A stretch of 64,000 nucleotides of DNA from Streptomyces deccanensis (GTDB lineage: Bacteria > Actinomycetota > Actinomycetes > Streptomycetales > Streptomycetaceae): the NCBI RefSeq assembly GCF_022385335.1, contig NZ_CP092431.1:8060001-8124000 (forward strand). Direction: 5' to 3'. The position numbers and the translations under genes were made by a program. Shown piece by piece: positions 40,882 through 49,590 of the stretch. The notes beneath the pieces were generated by a model. That model made no database searches. It worked only from the letters and a program-made list of their open reading frames with translations, and was not told the DNA's origin. Every line of letters begins with the position of its first letter. Position 1 is the stretch's first letter.

Positions 40882-43247
40882 ACGGGGCGCGGCCCGCTCC
40901 GGACGCCGGGCTCCAGGCCATCACCGAGCCCACCGCCGGAATGCAGTCGGTCCAGCAGTCCAGGGCGATGCTCACCGAGGCCGAGCAACAGGTCGCCCGG
41001 CTGGAGCGCCGCGGGGTCCCGGTGGCCACCGGATTCCTGGTCGGACCCGGCCTGCTGCTCACCGCGGGACATGCCGTACGGCTCGGCCTCGGGGCGTGCG
41101 GCGCCGAACCGGTGAGCGGAATGGTGGCCGTCTTCGACCACGGCGCCGACACGGGGCACCCCCTCGCGCGGCACGGTGTGCGGATCCCGCTGGCCGCGCT
41201 GCTCGACTCCAGCCCACCCGCCACGGACGACCCGGCGCCGGACGGCGTGCCCACCGAGGAGGACGGCCTCGACTTCGCCCTCGTCCGGCTGGAGCGGCAC
41301 CCGCCCGACGTGCTGGACCCGGCCGGCGTCCGGCGGCCGAGGGGCTACTACGGGCTGTCCCCCGACGAGTACACCTTCGGCAGCGGCACCCTGAACGTGT
41401 TCCACCACTCCCTGCGGCCGGACCCCGATCACGGGCGCAGCAGGCGAGAACGTCTCAGCCCAGACGGCCGACGCCTTCGGTACCAGGGCGCCAACACCCT
41501 CGAAGGCTCCTCGGGCAGCCCCGTAGTCACCGGCGACGGCCGCCTCGTGGCCCTGCACCACGGCTACCGGGGCAACGAGAACCAGGCCGTCCCGACCCGG
41601 CTCATCGCCGAGCGCGTCCTGGCCGGACCGCATGCCGCGCTGCTGCGCCGCGCCCTCGACGCGCTGCCGCACCACGCGCGGCCGCAGTATCCGGCCGCGG
41701 CCGGTGCCACAACTGTCGGCGGGGCCATGGGTGCCCTGCTCGGCCCCTGGCCCGCGCGCTCGGCAGCGGTCGGCCTCGACGGAGAGCCCGTGCGCGCGGC
41801 CGACGCCCGGGAGACGGCCGAGCACTTCCGGACGGCCGACCCGCGACGTGCCCTCGGCGTCGACCCGGTCGTGGAGGCCGCCCGAGCGATGGACACGACG
41901 GCCGGGGACGGGGCGGCCACCGCGGCCGTGCTGGCAGCGGCCCTGATCCGGGAGGCCGCCGACCGCTGTACGGCGGGCGCCGACCCACGAGAGGTCGCGC
42001 GCGGTGCCGTCGAGGCGCTGGCACGGGCCCGTGACGCGTTGTCCGGCCTCGTCGAACCCTGCACCCGGCCGGGCGCCGTCACCCGCGCGGCGACCGCGGA
42101 CCGGCACCTGGCCGACGCCGTCTCGGCCGCCGCGTCGCTGGCGGGTCCGCACGGCATCCTCGTCTGCGAGCCTGGTGTGACCCGCACGGTCGAGACGCCC
42201 GTCGTCCGCCAGGGCCTGCGGCTGCCGGCCGGACACGCGTTCCCGTACACCACCGTCGCGGGAGCCGATCCCTGGACGCGCCGGATCCGGCTCGTACGGC
42301 CGTACGTCCTGCTGCTCGACTGTGTGACGGGCGACGGGGAGGCATTCGCCAGGCTGCGCGGCCGGATCGCCGCCGAAGGCAGTCCGCTGCTGATCCTGAC
42401 CACCGCCGACACCTCTGATCCCCGAGCCGGTCTGCTGCGTGCGCTGGGCGACCCGGCGGACGGTCCCGTGCCGACGGTCGTCCGCGTCGCCTCCGTCGCG
42501 AACCGCCACCACCGGCTGCGCGCGCTGGCTCTGCTGACTGGAGCCACCGCCCTCACCGAGGACTCCCAAGTGCTCCCGGGAACCGCCTGGTTCGACGTCC
42601 TGGGCCGCGTCGACCTGGCGCTGGTCACCGCGCGAGAGACGGTACTCGTGGGCGGCCACCGGGATCCGGCGGTACTGGACCGATGGATCGCCGCTGCTCC
42701 CGCACGCCGCGCCCTGGCCGACTCCGACGACGAACGGGAGGCACTGGACGAACAGCTCGCCTGGCTGACCTCGCGCGCCGTGACCCTGGCCGTCGGCGCG
42801 GAGACGGCGGAGGAACTGGCACCGCGTGCGGCCGCCGCGCAGCGGGGCGCCCGGGCGGCCCAGGCCGCGCTGCGCTCGGGCACCGTGCCCGGCGGCGGAC
42901 ACGCGCTGCTCTGTGTCCGCGCCGCGCTCCCGTCCGATTCCGGCTCGGTCGGCACGGACGTCGTACGGGCCGCGCTCGCCGCTCCGTTCCGGCTGCTGGC
43001 GTCACGAGCCGGGATCGACCCGGTCGAGATCGAACGGCTGTGCGCCGAGCCTGATCCCGGTCGACTTGCCCAAGAGCGGCCGTTCGCCGACCTCGACGGA
43101 GTCCGTCCGCACGGGGACGGCCCCGACGGGGAGGGCCTGGATGGAAACGGTCCGGACGGGGACGGCCCGCGGGACGCCGTCGAGATCCTGGATCTCGCCC
43201 TGGAGACGGCGGGGAAGGCCCTGGTGGTCTTCCTCGACACCGTCTGA
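40878..43247 (+). CDS. Trypsin-like peptidase fused to a GroEL-like chaperonin
   Basis: 789 residues. Residues 40-260 are a trypsin-fold peptidase: H65 (LLTAGHAV), D132 (GLDFALVRL), S212 (LEGSSGSPVV). Residues about 277-789 follow Hsp60 from end to end: equatorial start TTVGGAMGALLG, DTTAGDGAATAAVLAAALIR (GroEL AGDGTTTATVLA), GPHGILVCEPG...RPYVLLLD (apical entry), HRLRALALLTGATALTED, LGRVDLALVTARETVLVGG, AALRSGTVPGGGHALL (GroEL EEGIVAGGG), AALAAPFRLLASRAG, and the end DAVEILDLALETAGKALV. By eye, Asp of GroEL positions 52, 87 and 495 are kept (D309, D344, D766), while catalytic Asp398 is replaced by Arg656, so ATP hydrolysis may be lost. A Gly/Asp-rich insert (742-765) precedes the last helix. 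No signal peptide. Confidence 0.88.
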   Translation: MNGARPAPDAGLQAITEPTAGMQSVQQSRAMLTEAEQQVARLERRGVPVATGFLVGPGLLLTAGHAVRLGLGACGAEPVSGMVAVFDHGADTGHPLARHGVRIPLAALLDSSPPATDDPAPDGVPTEEDGLDFALVRLERHPPDVLDPAGVRRPRGYYGLSPDEYTFGSGTLNVFHHSLRPDPDHGRSRRERLSPDGRRLRYQGANTLEGSSGSPVVTGDGRLVALHHGYRGNENQAVPTRLIAERVLAGPHAALLRRALDALPHHARPQYPAAAGATTVGGAMGALLGPWPARSAAVGLDGEPVRAADARETAEHFRTADPRRALGVDPVVEAARAMDTTAGDGAATAAVLAAALIREAADRCTAGADPREVARGAVEALARARDALSGLVEPCTRPGAVTRAATADRHLADAVSAAASLAGPHGILVCEPGVTRTVETPVVRQGLRLPAGHAFPYTTVAGADPWTRRIRLVRPYVLLLDCVTGDGEAFARLRGRIAAEGSPLLILTTADTSDPRAGLLRALGDPADGPVPTVVRVASVANRHHRLRALALLTGATALTEDSQVLPGTAWFDVLGRVDLALVTARETVLVGGHRDPAVLDRWIAAAPARRALADSDDEREALDEQLAWLTSRAVTLAVGAETAEELAPRAAAAQRGARAAQAALRSGTVPGGGHALLCVRAALPSDSGSVGTDVVRAALAAPFRLLASRAGIDPVEIERLCAEPDPGRLAQERPFADLDGVRPHGDGPDGEGLDGNGPDGDGPRDAVEILDLALETAGKALVVFLDTV

Positions 43248-43258
43248 CGCCTCGTCGG

Positions 43259-45679
43259 CTACGGCCGGGTCCTCGCGTCGGCGTAGACCCGGCTGAGGTG
43301 TTCCTGCACGTCCTTGTGGCGGAACTGGTAGACACCGCCCACCTGCCGCAGTGCCGACACCCGGTGGGCGTGTTCCAGGAACCCCATGAGATCGCGGGGC
43401 AGGTCGCCGCGCAGCCACAGCCATGCCCGTGCGACGAGGTAGCGGGGCCAGGTACGGACGGCGATGGGCACCCACAGCGTCAGGACCACGAAGAGCACGG
43501 TGCCCTCGACGACCTGTCCGGGCGCGTCCGGGAAGGTCGCCATGACCCAGGCCGTGCCCAGCCCGAACAGTCCCGCGATCACCAGCCCCCACCCAGCCAC
43601 CAGCCTCCGGTCCCCTCGCAACAGGATTCTCGGTGACGTGGCGTCGTCTGCGGGAGCCGGTGCCTGGAGCCACTTCAGGAAGCCCGACAGGGCCCCCAGG
43701 ACCAGCCCCGGCAGCGCGAAGGCGAGCATCGCGGCCAGCACATAGGTGGGCCGGTTGAGCTGCTCCCACTTCGACGAGGCCGGCGAACTGGTGGCCCTGA
43801 TCGACGCCCAGTACATCAGCCCGAGGACGGCCCCGGCCCCGAGACCGATCGCCGTTCCGCCTCCGATCCGGCGGAGGAACCCGGTACCCCGGCGGAACCA
43901 GCGCGGCCCGCGCACCGGCCCGCCCGCACCGAGCAGCCCGGCGGGAACGCCGACGATCAGACCGAAGATGATGGCGACGAGGAACCCGACAGCGGGCCCT
44001 TCCGTGAGGGCGGCGAGAAATCCGATGGCTCCGCCCATCGGTACCCCGACGGCGAGAGCCGTGGAGGTTCGCCCGAAGCGCGGTTCCGCCGGGCCGCTTC
44101 CCGGCTCGTCCGGAGCGGATTTCGCCGACGCGGCGAGCGCATGGAGAGAGCGGTCCAGCCATGCGGCCACCCGGTCGGGGCCCCACCAGGACAGGAGCAT
44201 CCCGCCGACCAGACCCGCCACGCCCAGCTGGAGCGCCGCCAGCGCGCCGGTGCCCGCGTCCACGGCGGACGCGGTGGCGACTCCGCCAGCCACCGCCGCC
44301 AGCAGCCCGAGAAGCAGGCCGTAGACGGCGTGGTGGAGCGCCCCGCTCAACTCCCACCAGGCCAGGTCGGTCCGGTCGCGGCGCTCCAGATGGTGGGCCA
44401 GGAAGGACAGATGCCGCCGGGCCTCCGGCCATACGTCGGGTGCCAGACGGTGGTCGAAGAGGACCCGCACCGCGTTGTCCAGGATCGTGGTGTGCACCTC
44501 GGCCGGATCGGCCCGCAGCAGCCGGACGAACGGTGTCTCCTCGTCCGTGTCCGCGTGACTGTACAAGTCGGTGAAGAGAGTCGCCGTCAGGGGCGAGGCC
44601 AACGCCTCGCCGAGTGCCGCCAGCAGTTGAGGGCTCGCCTCCCGGGCCCAGCCGGTGAGAGCCGCCGCCTCCACCTGCACGGCCCAGCGCCTGCCCACCT
44701 GGACGGCGGCGACCTGCTCGGCCGCGGCCCCGGGCGTGAGCAGGGACCAGCTCGGCCCGTTCAGCGGGGCGCCCCGTGCTCGCGCCGCACGCACCTCGTC
44801 CTCCAGCACGCCCCAGCCGTGCTCCAGCCGGTCGAAGAGGTCGGCCCATTGCTCGCGGCCCGGCCCACCGCGTCCCAGACTGTCCCGCAGGTACGCCATG
44901 ACATGGGGGAAGGCCAGTTCGCGCGCTTCGGTGACCGACGCTCCGTACAGCACCGGGCCGCCGCTCAGCGCACGCTCGTAGGCTTCGGTGCGGCAGGCGA
45001 GGATCACCGGCAGGTCGCCGGAGAACGCCCGGCGGATCCGGCCCAGCACGCGCACGAGCCGCTGTCGCGGAATCTCGTCCAGCCCGTCGAGGCAGGGCAG
45101 CACATGACCCGTACGCAGCAGATCGCGGGCGGACCCCGCGGAACCCACCTCCGGATACTCCGCGGCCAGCCGCCCGGCCAGCCAGTCCAACAGCTCGTAC
45201 CGGCGTGGATCGTAGGAACTCAGCGAGAACAGGACGGGGACGGGATCGACGGCTCCCGCCGCGCTCGGGTTCTGCTCGCGCACGCGGCACAGCTCCAGCA
45301 GGAACAGCAGGAGCAACGTCGACTTGCCCGAACCGGCCGGCCCGATGACCACCAGCCGCTGCGGCGCGAGCGCGGTGAAGGACTCGACGAGTCCGGCCAT
45401 GTCCGCCGTGCTGCCGGTGAGTCCGCGAGTCCGGCCGTCCGACAGCCGGGGTGGGGCGGGCGCCCACTGGGTGTGCAGCAGCCGGGGCCGCCGCGGGTCG
45501 GGGGTGAGACCACGTTTGTCGGCCTCCGCCGCCCAGTCGCGCCGCACGGAGGCCTGGAGTCGCTCCAGCAGCTCCGCACGCCGCTGGTCGGTGAGGTGAC
45601 CGTCCCGGCCCCAGCCCAGCAGGCGCCCCAGCAGAAGCAGGCCCCCGACAGCGAGGACCAGGACGAGCAACAGTTCCAT
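43259..45679 (-). CDS. Membrane-associated NACHT domain NTPase
   Basis: 806 residues. An N-terminal membrane anchor (MELLLVLVLAVGGLLLLGRL) is followed by a NACHT NTPase: Walker A GPAGSGKST at 113-121, Walker B LPCLDGLDEIP at 194-204, sensor region VILACRTEAYE. From about residue 480 to 770 there are six or more hydrophobic helices (YGLLLGLLAAVAGGVATASA, LGVAGLVGGMLLSWW, VGFLVAIIFGLIVGVPAGLL, MLAFALPGLVLGALSGFL and others), and the end has FRHKDVQEHLSR, a motif common at the C-terminus of this actinobacterial group. Converges on the protease-chaperonin pair with 11 bp between stops. NACHT proteins in bacteria include anti-phage sensors. Confidence 0.9.
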   Translation of the reverse strand: MELLLVLVLAVGGLLLLGRLLGWGRDGHLTDQRRAELLERLQASVRRDWAAEADKRGLTPDPRRPRLLHTQWAPAPPRLSDGRTRGLTGSTADMAGLVESFTALAPQRLVVIGPAGSGKSTLLLLFLLELCRVREQNPSAAGAVDPVPVLFSLSSYDPRRYELLDWLAGRLAAEYPEVGSAGSARDLLRTGHVLPCLDGLDEIPRQRLVRVLGRIRRAFSGDLPVILACRTEAYERALSGGPVLYGASVTEARELAFPHVMAYLRDSLGRGGPGREQWADLFDRLEHGWGVLEDEVRAARARGAPLNGPSWSLLTPGAAAEQVAAVQVGRRWAVQVEAAALTGWAREASPQLLAALGEALASPLTATLFTDLYSHADTDEETPFVRLLRADPAEVHTTILDNAVRVLFDHRLAPDVWPEARRHLSFLAHHLERRDRTDLAWWELSGALHHAVYGLLLGLLAAVAGGVATASAVDAGTGALAALQLGVAGLVGGMLLSWWGPDRVAAWLDRSLHALAASAKSAPDEPGSGPAEPRFGRTSTALAVGVPMGGAIGFLAALTEGPAVGFLVAIIFGLIVGVPAGLLGAGGPVRGPRWFRRGTGFLRRIGGGTAIGLGAGAVLGLMYWASIRATSSPASSKWEQLNRPTYVLAAMLAFALPGLVLGALSGFLKWLQAPAPADDATSPRILLRGDRRLVAGWGLVIAGLFGLGTAWVMATFPDAPGQVVEGTVLFVVLTLWVPIAVRTWPRYLVARAWLWLRGDLPRDLMGFLEHAHRVSALRQVGGVYQFRHKDVQEHLSRVYADARTRP

Positions 45680-45924
45680 GTGTGCCGGTGCCTCCCGCTT
45701 CGTCCCGCCGGTGGGCTGCGGAGACGCCCCAAGGACACTACTGGCGATATCCAGGCGTTGTCCGCCTCTCGGGCATCTGTGACGTACACACCTACGGCAG
45801 TTGTATGACAAGCGGCTGAGCATCACGGCCGAGGTGGGGAGGCGAGGTCTGTCGCGTCCACCTGCGCTTCGTGGACACGCCCGGGGAAGGGCACGTGGAA
45901 CCCCGTACCCGCGCCCCCGGCCCG

Positions 45925-47751
45925 TCACTCAGCCGCGCACACCAACCGGAAGCCGCTGAAGTCCGCCGTGAACTCCGCCGCGACCAGGTCCTGGGCGTGG
46001 ATGCCGGCCAGGGTGCCGGTGAAGCGGAGTTTGGAGCCGTAGTCGTCGGAGAGGTGGGTGAAGTCGAGGGGCGGGCCTACGGGCGTGCGCACGCCCTCGC
46101 GGAGGTACCAGAAGCGGGCCTCCGCGCCGTCGATGCTCGCCCCCAGGGTGATCGGCCGGCCCGGCTCGACCTCGACGACGGCCACCTGCCGGGCGCCGTC
46201 CTCGTCGCGCTCCAGGAGACTGAGCACCGTACGGCCCTCGCCCCGCCACTGCTGGCCGCGCTGCGGTTCGCCCTCCGGCTCGGCCCACGTCAGATCGAGG
46301 CTGAGGTACGACGCGGTGTTGTAGCGCAGGGTCAGCCCCGCCGCCTCGCCGAAGGTGCGCGGCCGGGCTTCCACGGTGACCTCCACCTCCGCCCGGTGCT
46401 CGGTGATCCGCTGTGCCAACAGGCTCTGGTCCCACAGCGACTCGGGACCGTGCCGACCCCGCAGCCGTATCCAGCCGGGGCGGGCGCCCGTGTCGACCCA
46501 TGAGCCATCCGCCTCGGCCCGCAGAGTGCTCCAGGGCCACGCAATGGCAGGGGCGGCCGACGCCGGAGCGACCGCCACAGCCGGAGCCGGGGCCGGGAAC
46601 GCAGCAGCCGGAGAGGCAGCCGGGGCCACAGCCCCATCAGCAGCCGCAGCCGCAGCCGGAGCGGCAGCCCCACCCGCAGCCGGAGCAACTGCCCCACCCA
46701 CAGGGGGCACCTCCACCTCCACCTCCGGATGCCAACCCCCCTGCCGCAGTCGGGGCCAGCCCTGCGCGTCCCACGTCACCGCCTGGACGGCGGTCTCGCG
46801 GCCCAGCGTGCAGCGGATGCCCCGGTCGGTGTGGAGGGGGCGGGCGGTGAGGTGGCTGAGGAACCACTCGCCGGTCGGGGTCTGGACCAGTTCGGCGTGG
46901 CCGGCCTTCTGCAGCGGCACCTTCGGGTCGTCCCGCGTCGTCAGCAGCGGCACGTCGTCGAGTTCGTACGGTCCCGTGAGGGCGCGGCCGCGTGCCACCC
47001 GCACGCCGTGTTCGACCCCGGTGCCGCCCTCGGCGAGGACCAGGTAGAACCAGCCGTCGCGGATCAGGAGCTTCGGGCCCTCGATCAACCGGTCGTGCTG
47101 GAGCAGCAGATGGGTGTCGCCGACGGGACGAAGGGTGATGCGGTCCAGTTCCGTCAGGACGATCCCGGCGAACCGTTCGCCGCCGGGACGGTGGTCGCTC
47201 TGCATGTTGAGCAGCCAGAGCCGGCCCTCGTGGTGGAACAGGGCGGGATCGAAGCCATGGCTCGCGATCCGCCGCGGAGCGGTCCATTCGCCGTCCACCG
47301 CCGCGGCCGTGCTGACGTACGTGTCCAGGTCGAAGTAGCGCGTGCCGACCGACCGCACGATCGTGTAGACCACCCAGAAGCGGTCGCCGTCCCAGCTCAG
47401 TGAGGGCGCCCAGATACCCGCCGAGTCGGGGACCCCGCGCAGCGAGCCGCCGGGCACCGCGCCCCGCACATGACCGGCGTACTCCCAGTGCGCCAGATCC
47501 CTGGACCGGTGCAGGGGGATCGTCGGGAACCACTCGAACGAACTCGTCGCAACGTAGTACCACTCGCCGACCCTGATCAGCGAGGGGTCGGGCGCGAAGC
47601 CACGAATGACCGGATTGCGGGCCACGGTCACCGTCTCGGCCCGCTTCGCCCCGGCCGTAACCGTCTCGGCTCGCTTCGCCCCGGCCGTAACCGTCTCGGC
47701 TCGCTTCGCCCCGGCGGTCACCGTCTCGGCCCGCTTCGCCCCGGCGGTCAC
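45925..47751 (-). CDS. Glycoside hydrolase family 43 protein
   Basis: 608 residues, no signal peptide. Five-bladed GH43 propeller: catalytic base Asp in RGFAPDPSLIRV, modulating Asp in GFDPALFHH, acid Glu in RLIEGPKLLIRD; then a GH43 C-terminal beta-sandwich (RLRGRHGPESLWDQSLLAQR to the end). Family members are beta-xylosidases or arabinofuranosidases. Two low-complexity expansions are unusual: four tandem TAGAKRAETV repeats before the catalytic domain, and an Ala/Pro linker of about 50 residues between the domains. The GTG at 47751 overlaps the permease stop by 4 nt; a GTG near 47631, after the repeats, could be the ancestral start. Confidence 0.9.
   Translation of the reverse strand: MTAGAKRAETVTAGAKRAETVTAGAKRAETVTAGAKRAETVTVARNPVIRGFAPDPSLIRVGEWYYVATSSFEWFPTIPLHRSRDLAHWEYAGHVRGAVPGGSLRGVPDSAGIWAPSLSWDGDRFWVVYTIVRSVGTRYFDLDTYVSTAAAVDGEWTAPRRIASHGFDPALFHHEGRLWLLNMQSDHRPGGERFAGIVLTELDRITLRPVGDTHLLLQHDRLIEGPKLLIRDGWFYLVLAEGGTGVEHGVRVARGRALTGPYELDDVPLLTTRDDPKVPLQKAGHAELVQTPTGEWFLSHLTARPLHTDRGIRCTLGRETAVQAVTWDAQGWPRLRQGGWHPEVEVEVPPVGGAVAPAAGGAAAPAAAAAADGAVAPAASPAAAFPAPAPAVAVAPASAAPAIAWPWSTLRAEADGSWVDTGARPGWIRLRGRHGPESLWDQSLLAQRITEHRAEVEVTVEARPRTFGEAAGLTLRYNTASYLSLDLTWAEPEGEPQRGQQWRGEGRTVLSLLERDEDGARQVAVVEVEPGRPITLGASIDGAEARFWYLREGVRTPVGPPLDFTHLSDDYGSKLRFTGTLAGIHAQDLVAAEFTADFSGFRLVCAAE
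47626..47745. repeat. Four 30-bp tandem repeats at the 5' end of the GH43 gene
   Basis: Units at 47626, 47656, 47686 and 47716, each 30 bp, differing at 1-3 positions; 30 bp keeps the reading frame and encodes TAGAKRAETV four times. A fifth unit begins (5 bp). No spacers, so not CRISPR. Recent slippage expansion is the likely cause. Confidence 0.9.
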
Positions 47752-48695
47752 TTGAGCGCTCCCAGCGTGACGCCCGTGCGCCAGTAGCGGCGCATCGCCG
47801 TCATCATGATCGCCAGCGGGACGATGGACAGGAGCGCGCCCGTCAGGACGAGGCTGGTCACGTCGATGCCGGACTCGGCACGCTTGCCCGACCAGTTGTA
47901 GAGGCCGAGGTTGAGGGTCCAGTTCTCCTCGCCGCGCAGGACGGTGAGGGGCAGGAAGAAGGCGTTCCAGGTGTTGACGAAGGCCAGCAGGAAGACGGTC
48001 GCACCGCCCGTGGTCATCATCCGCAGCACGATGCTGAAGAAGATCCGCAGCTCACCGGCGCCGTCGATCCGGGCCGCCTCCAGCAGTTCGAAGGGGATCG
48101 TCGCCTCGGTGTAGACCTTCGCCAGATACACGCTGAAGGGGTTGATGAGGCAGGGGATCAGCATCGCCCAGGGAGTGTCGACCAGGCCGATCTTCGAGAA
48201 CATCAGATACAGCGGGAGCGTGAGCAGGGCGATGGGGATGAGGAAGGACCCCACCACGGCCCCGAAGACCACGCCCCGCCCGGGGAAGTCGAAGCGGGCC
48301 AGGCCGTAGCCGGTCGCCAGGGCGATGAGCGTGCCGCCGAGGGAGCCGACACCGGCGTACAGGAACGAGTTGGCGGTCCAGCGCAGGAAGATGCCGTCCT
48401 CGTAGGTGAACAGCTGGTGCAGGTTGTCCCAGAGGTGCATGCCGGAGAACCACAGGCCGTTGCTCTGGTACAGCCCCACCTGGTCCTTCGTGGCGGCGAC
48501 GATCAGCCACCACACGGGGAACAGGCTGTAGACGCTGGCGAGGATCAGGCCGAGCAGGATGAAGCGCTGGCCGCCGCGCCCGCGTGCGGCGGGGTCGGGG
48601 TCGGCGATCCGCCGTACGGGAGGCACGCCGGACTTCCCTGACGCGGCCGACTTCGTCGGCGTGCTGCTGGGGGAGTCGGTGGTGGTCGTGGCCAT
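47748..48695 (-). CDS. Carbohydrate ABC transporter permease (MalG type)
   Basis: 315 residues. A 45-residue disordered cytoplasmic N-terminus rich in Ser/Thr, then six helices (FILLGLILASVYSLFPVWWLIVA first). The EAA loop is FELLEAARIDGAGELRIFFSIVLRM. Start ATG 48695 shares one base with the stop of the partner permease (TGATG). Confidence 0.93.
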   Translation of the reverse strand: MATTTTDSPSSTPTKSAASGKSGVPPVRRIADPDPAARGRGGQRFILLGLILASVYSLFPVWWLIVAATKDQVGLYQSNGLWFSGMHLWDNLHQLFTYEDGIFLRWTANSFLYAGVGSLGGTLIALATGYGLARFDFPGRGVVFGAVVGSFLIPIALLTLPLYLMFSKIGLVDTPWAMLIPCLINPFSVYLAKVYTEATIPFELLEAARIDGAGELRIFFSIVLRMMTTGGATVFLLAFVNTWNAFFLPLTVLRGEENWTLNLGLYNWSGKRAESGIDVTSLVLTGALLSIVPLAIMMTAMRRYWRTGVTLGALK

Positions 48696-49579
48696 CAGTC
48701 GACCTCCTTCGAGGTCAGCCGGTAGAAGACGAGGGAGGCGGCGCCGAGGATCAGGGCGAGGAGCACCGACAGGGCGGCGGCGTACTGGTAGTTGCCCGCG
48801 TTGAACGCCTGGTTGTAGATGATCATGATGGGGGTGAAGCTGCCGTCGACGGTCTCGGGGGTGATGTTCCGGAACAGCGCCGGCTCGTTGAAGAGCTGGA
48901 GCATCTGGATGATCGACAGCAGACCGGTCAGGACCAACGCGGCCCGGACGAACGGGATCTTGATGCTCAGCGCGATCCGGATCTCGGAGGCGCCGTCGAG
49001 GCGGGCCGCCTCGAACATCTCGCGGGGCACGCCCTGGAGCGCCGAGTAGATGATCACCATGTTGTAGCCGATGCCGTGCCAGGTGAGCAGATTGCCGATG
49101 GACGGCCACACCATGGAGGGCGCGAAGAAGTTCCAGTCGAACCCGAGGAAGTCGCCCATCGGGGTCAGCGGCCCCACGGCGGGGCTGTACAGATTGATCC
49201 ACACGATCGCCGCGACCACGCCGGGGATCATGTACGGGACCAGCAGCACGATCCGGAAGCGGTTCGCGGCCTTCGCGGTGAGCGCGTCCAGGAACAGCGC
49301 CAGGACCAGGCTGACCAGCAGCATGAACGGGATCTGCACGCAGGCGAACAGCACCACCCGCAGGATCGAGCCCATGAACGCCGAGTCCGACAGCCCCAGT
49401 TGGTAGTTGTCGAACCCGGTGAACTCGCGGGTCGCGCCCCCGAGGCCCAGCCCGGACCGCTTCTCCTGGAACAGCGACTCGTAGACCGCGTACGCGATGG
49501 GCAGCAGATAGAGGAAGACGAATCCGAGCTGGAAGGGCACCGTGAACGCGGCACCCTTCCAGCGCTGGGAGCGAATCAT
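48695..49579 (-). CDS. Sugar ABC transporter permease (MalF type)
   Basis: 294 residues with six helices, first at FTVPFQLGFVFLYLLPIAYAVY. The EAA loop reads MFEAARLDGASEIRIALSIKIPF. Starts at ATG 49579, 11 bp after the binding-protein gene; a longer frame to 49699 overlaps that gene and is rejected. The transporter's ATPase is not encoded here; Streptomyces sugar importers often share the MsiK ATPase. Confidence 0.92.
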   Translation of the reverse strand: MIRSQRWKGAAFTVPFQLGFVFLYLLPIAYAVYESLFQEKRSGLGLGGATREFTGFDNYQLGLSDSAFMGSILRVVLFACVQIPFMLLVSLVLALFLDALTAKAANRFRIVLLVPYMIPGVVAAIVWINLYSPAVGPLTPMGDFLGFDWNFFAPSMVWPSIGNLLTWHGIGYNMVIIYSALQGVPREMFEAARLDGASEIRIALSIKIPFVRAALVLTGLLSIIQMLQLFNEPALFRNITPETVDGSFTPIMIIYNQAFNAGNYQYAAALSVLLALILGAASLVFYRLTSKEVD

Positions 49580-49590
49580 CGAAAGACGCC

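Noticed and set aside
47626..47750. Tandem repeats as a CRISPR array
   Set aside because: Units abut without spacers and stay in frame within the GH43 coding region.
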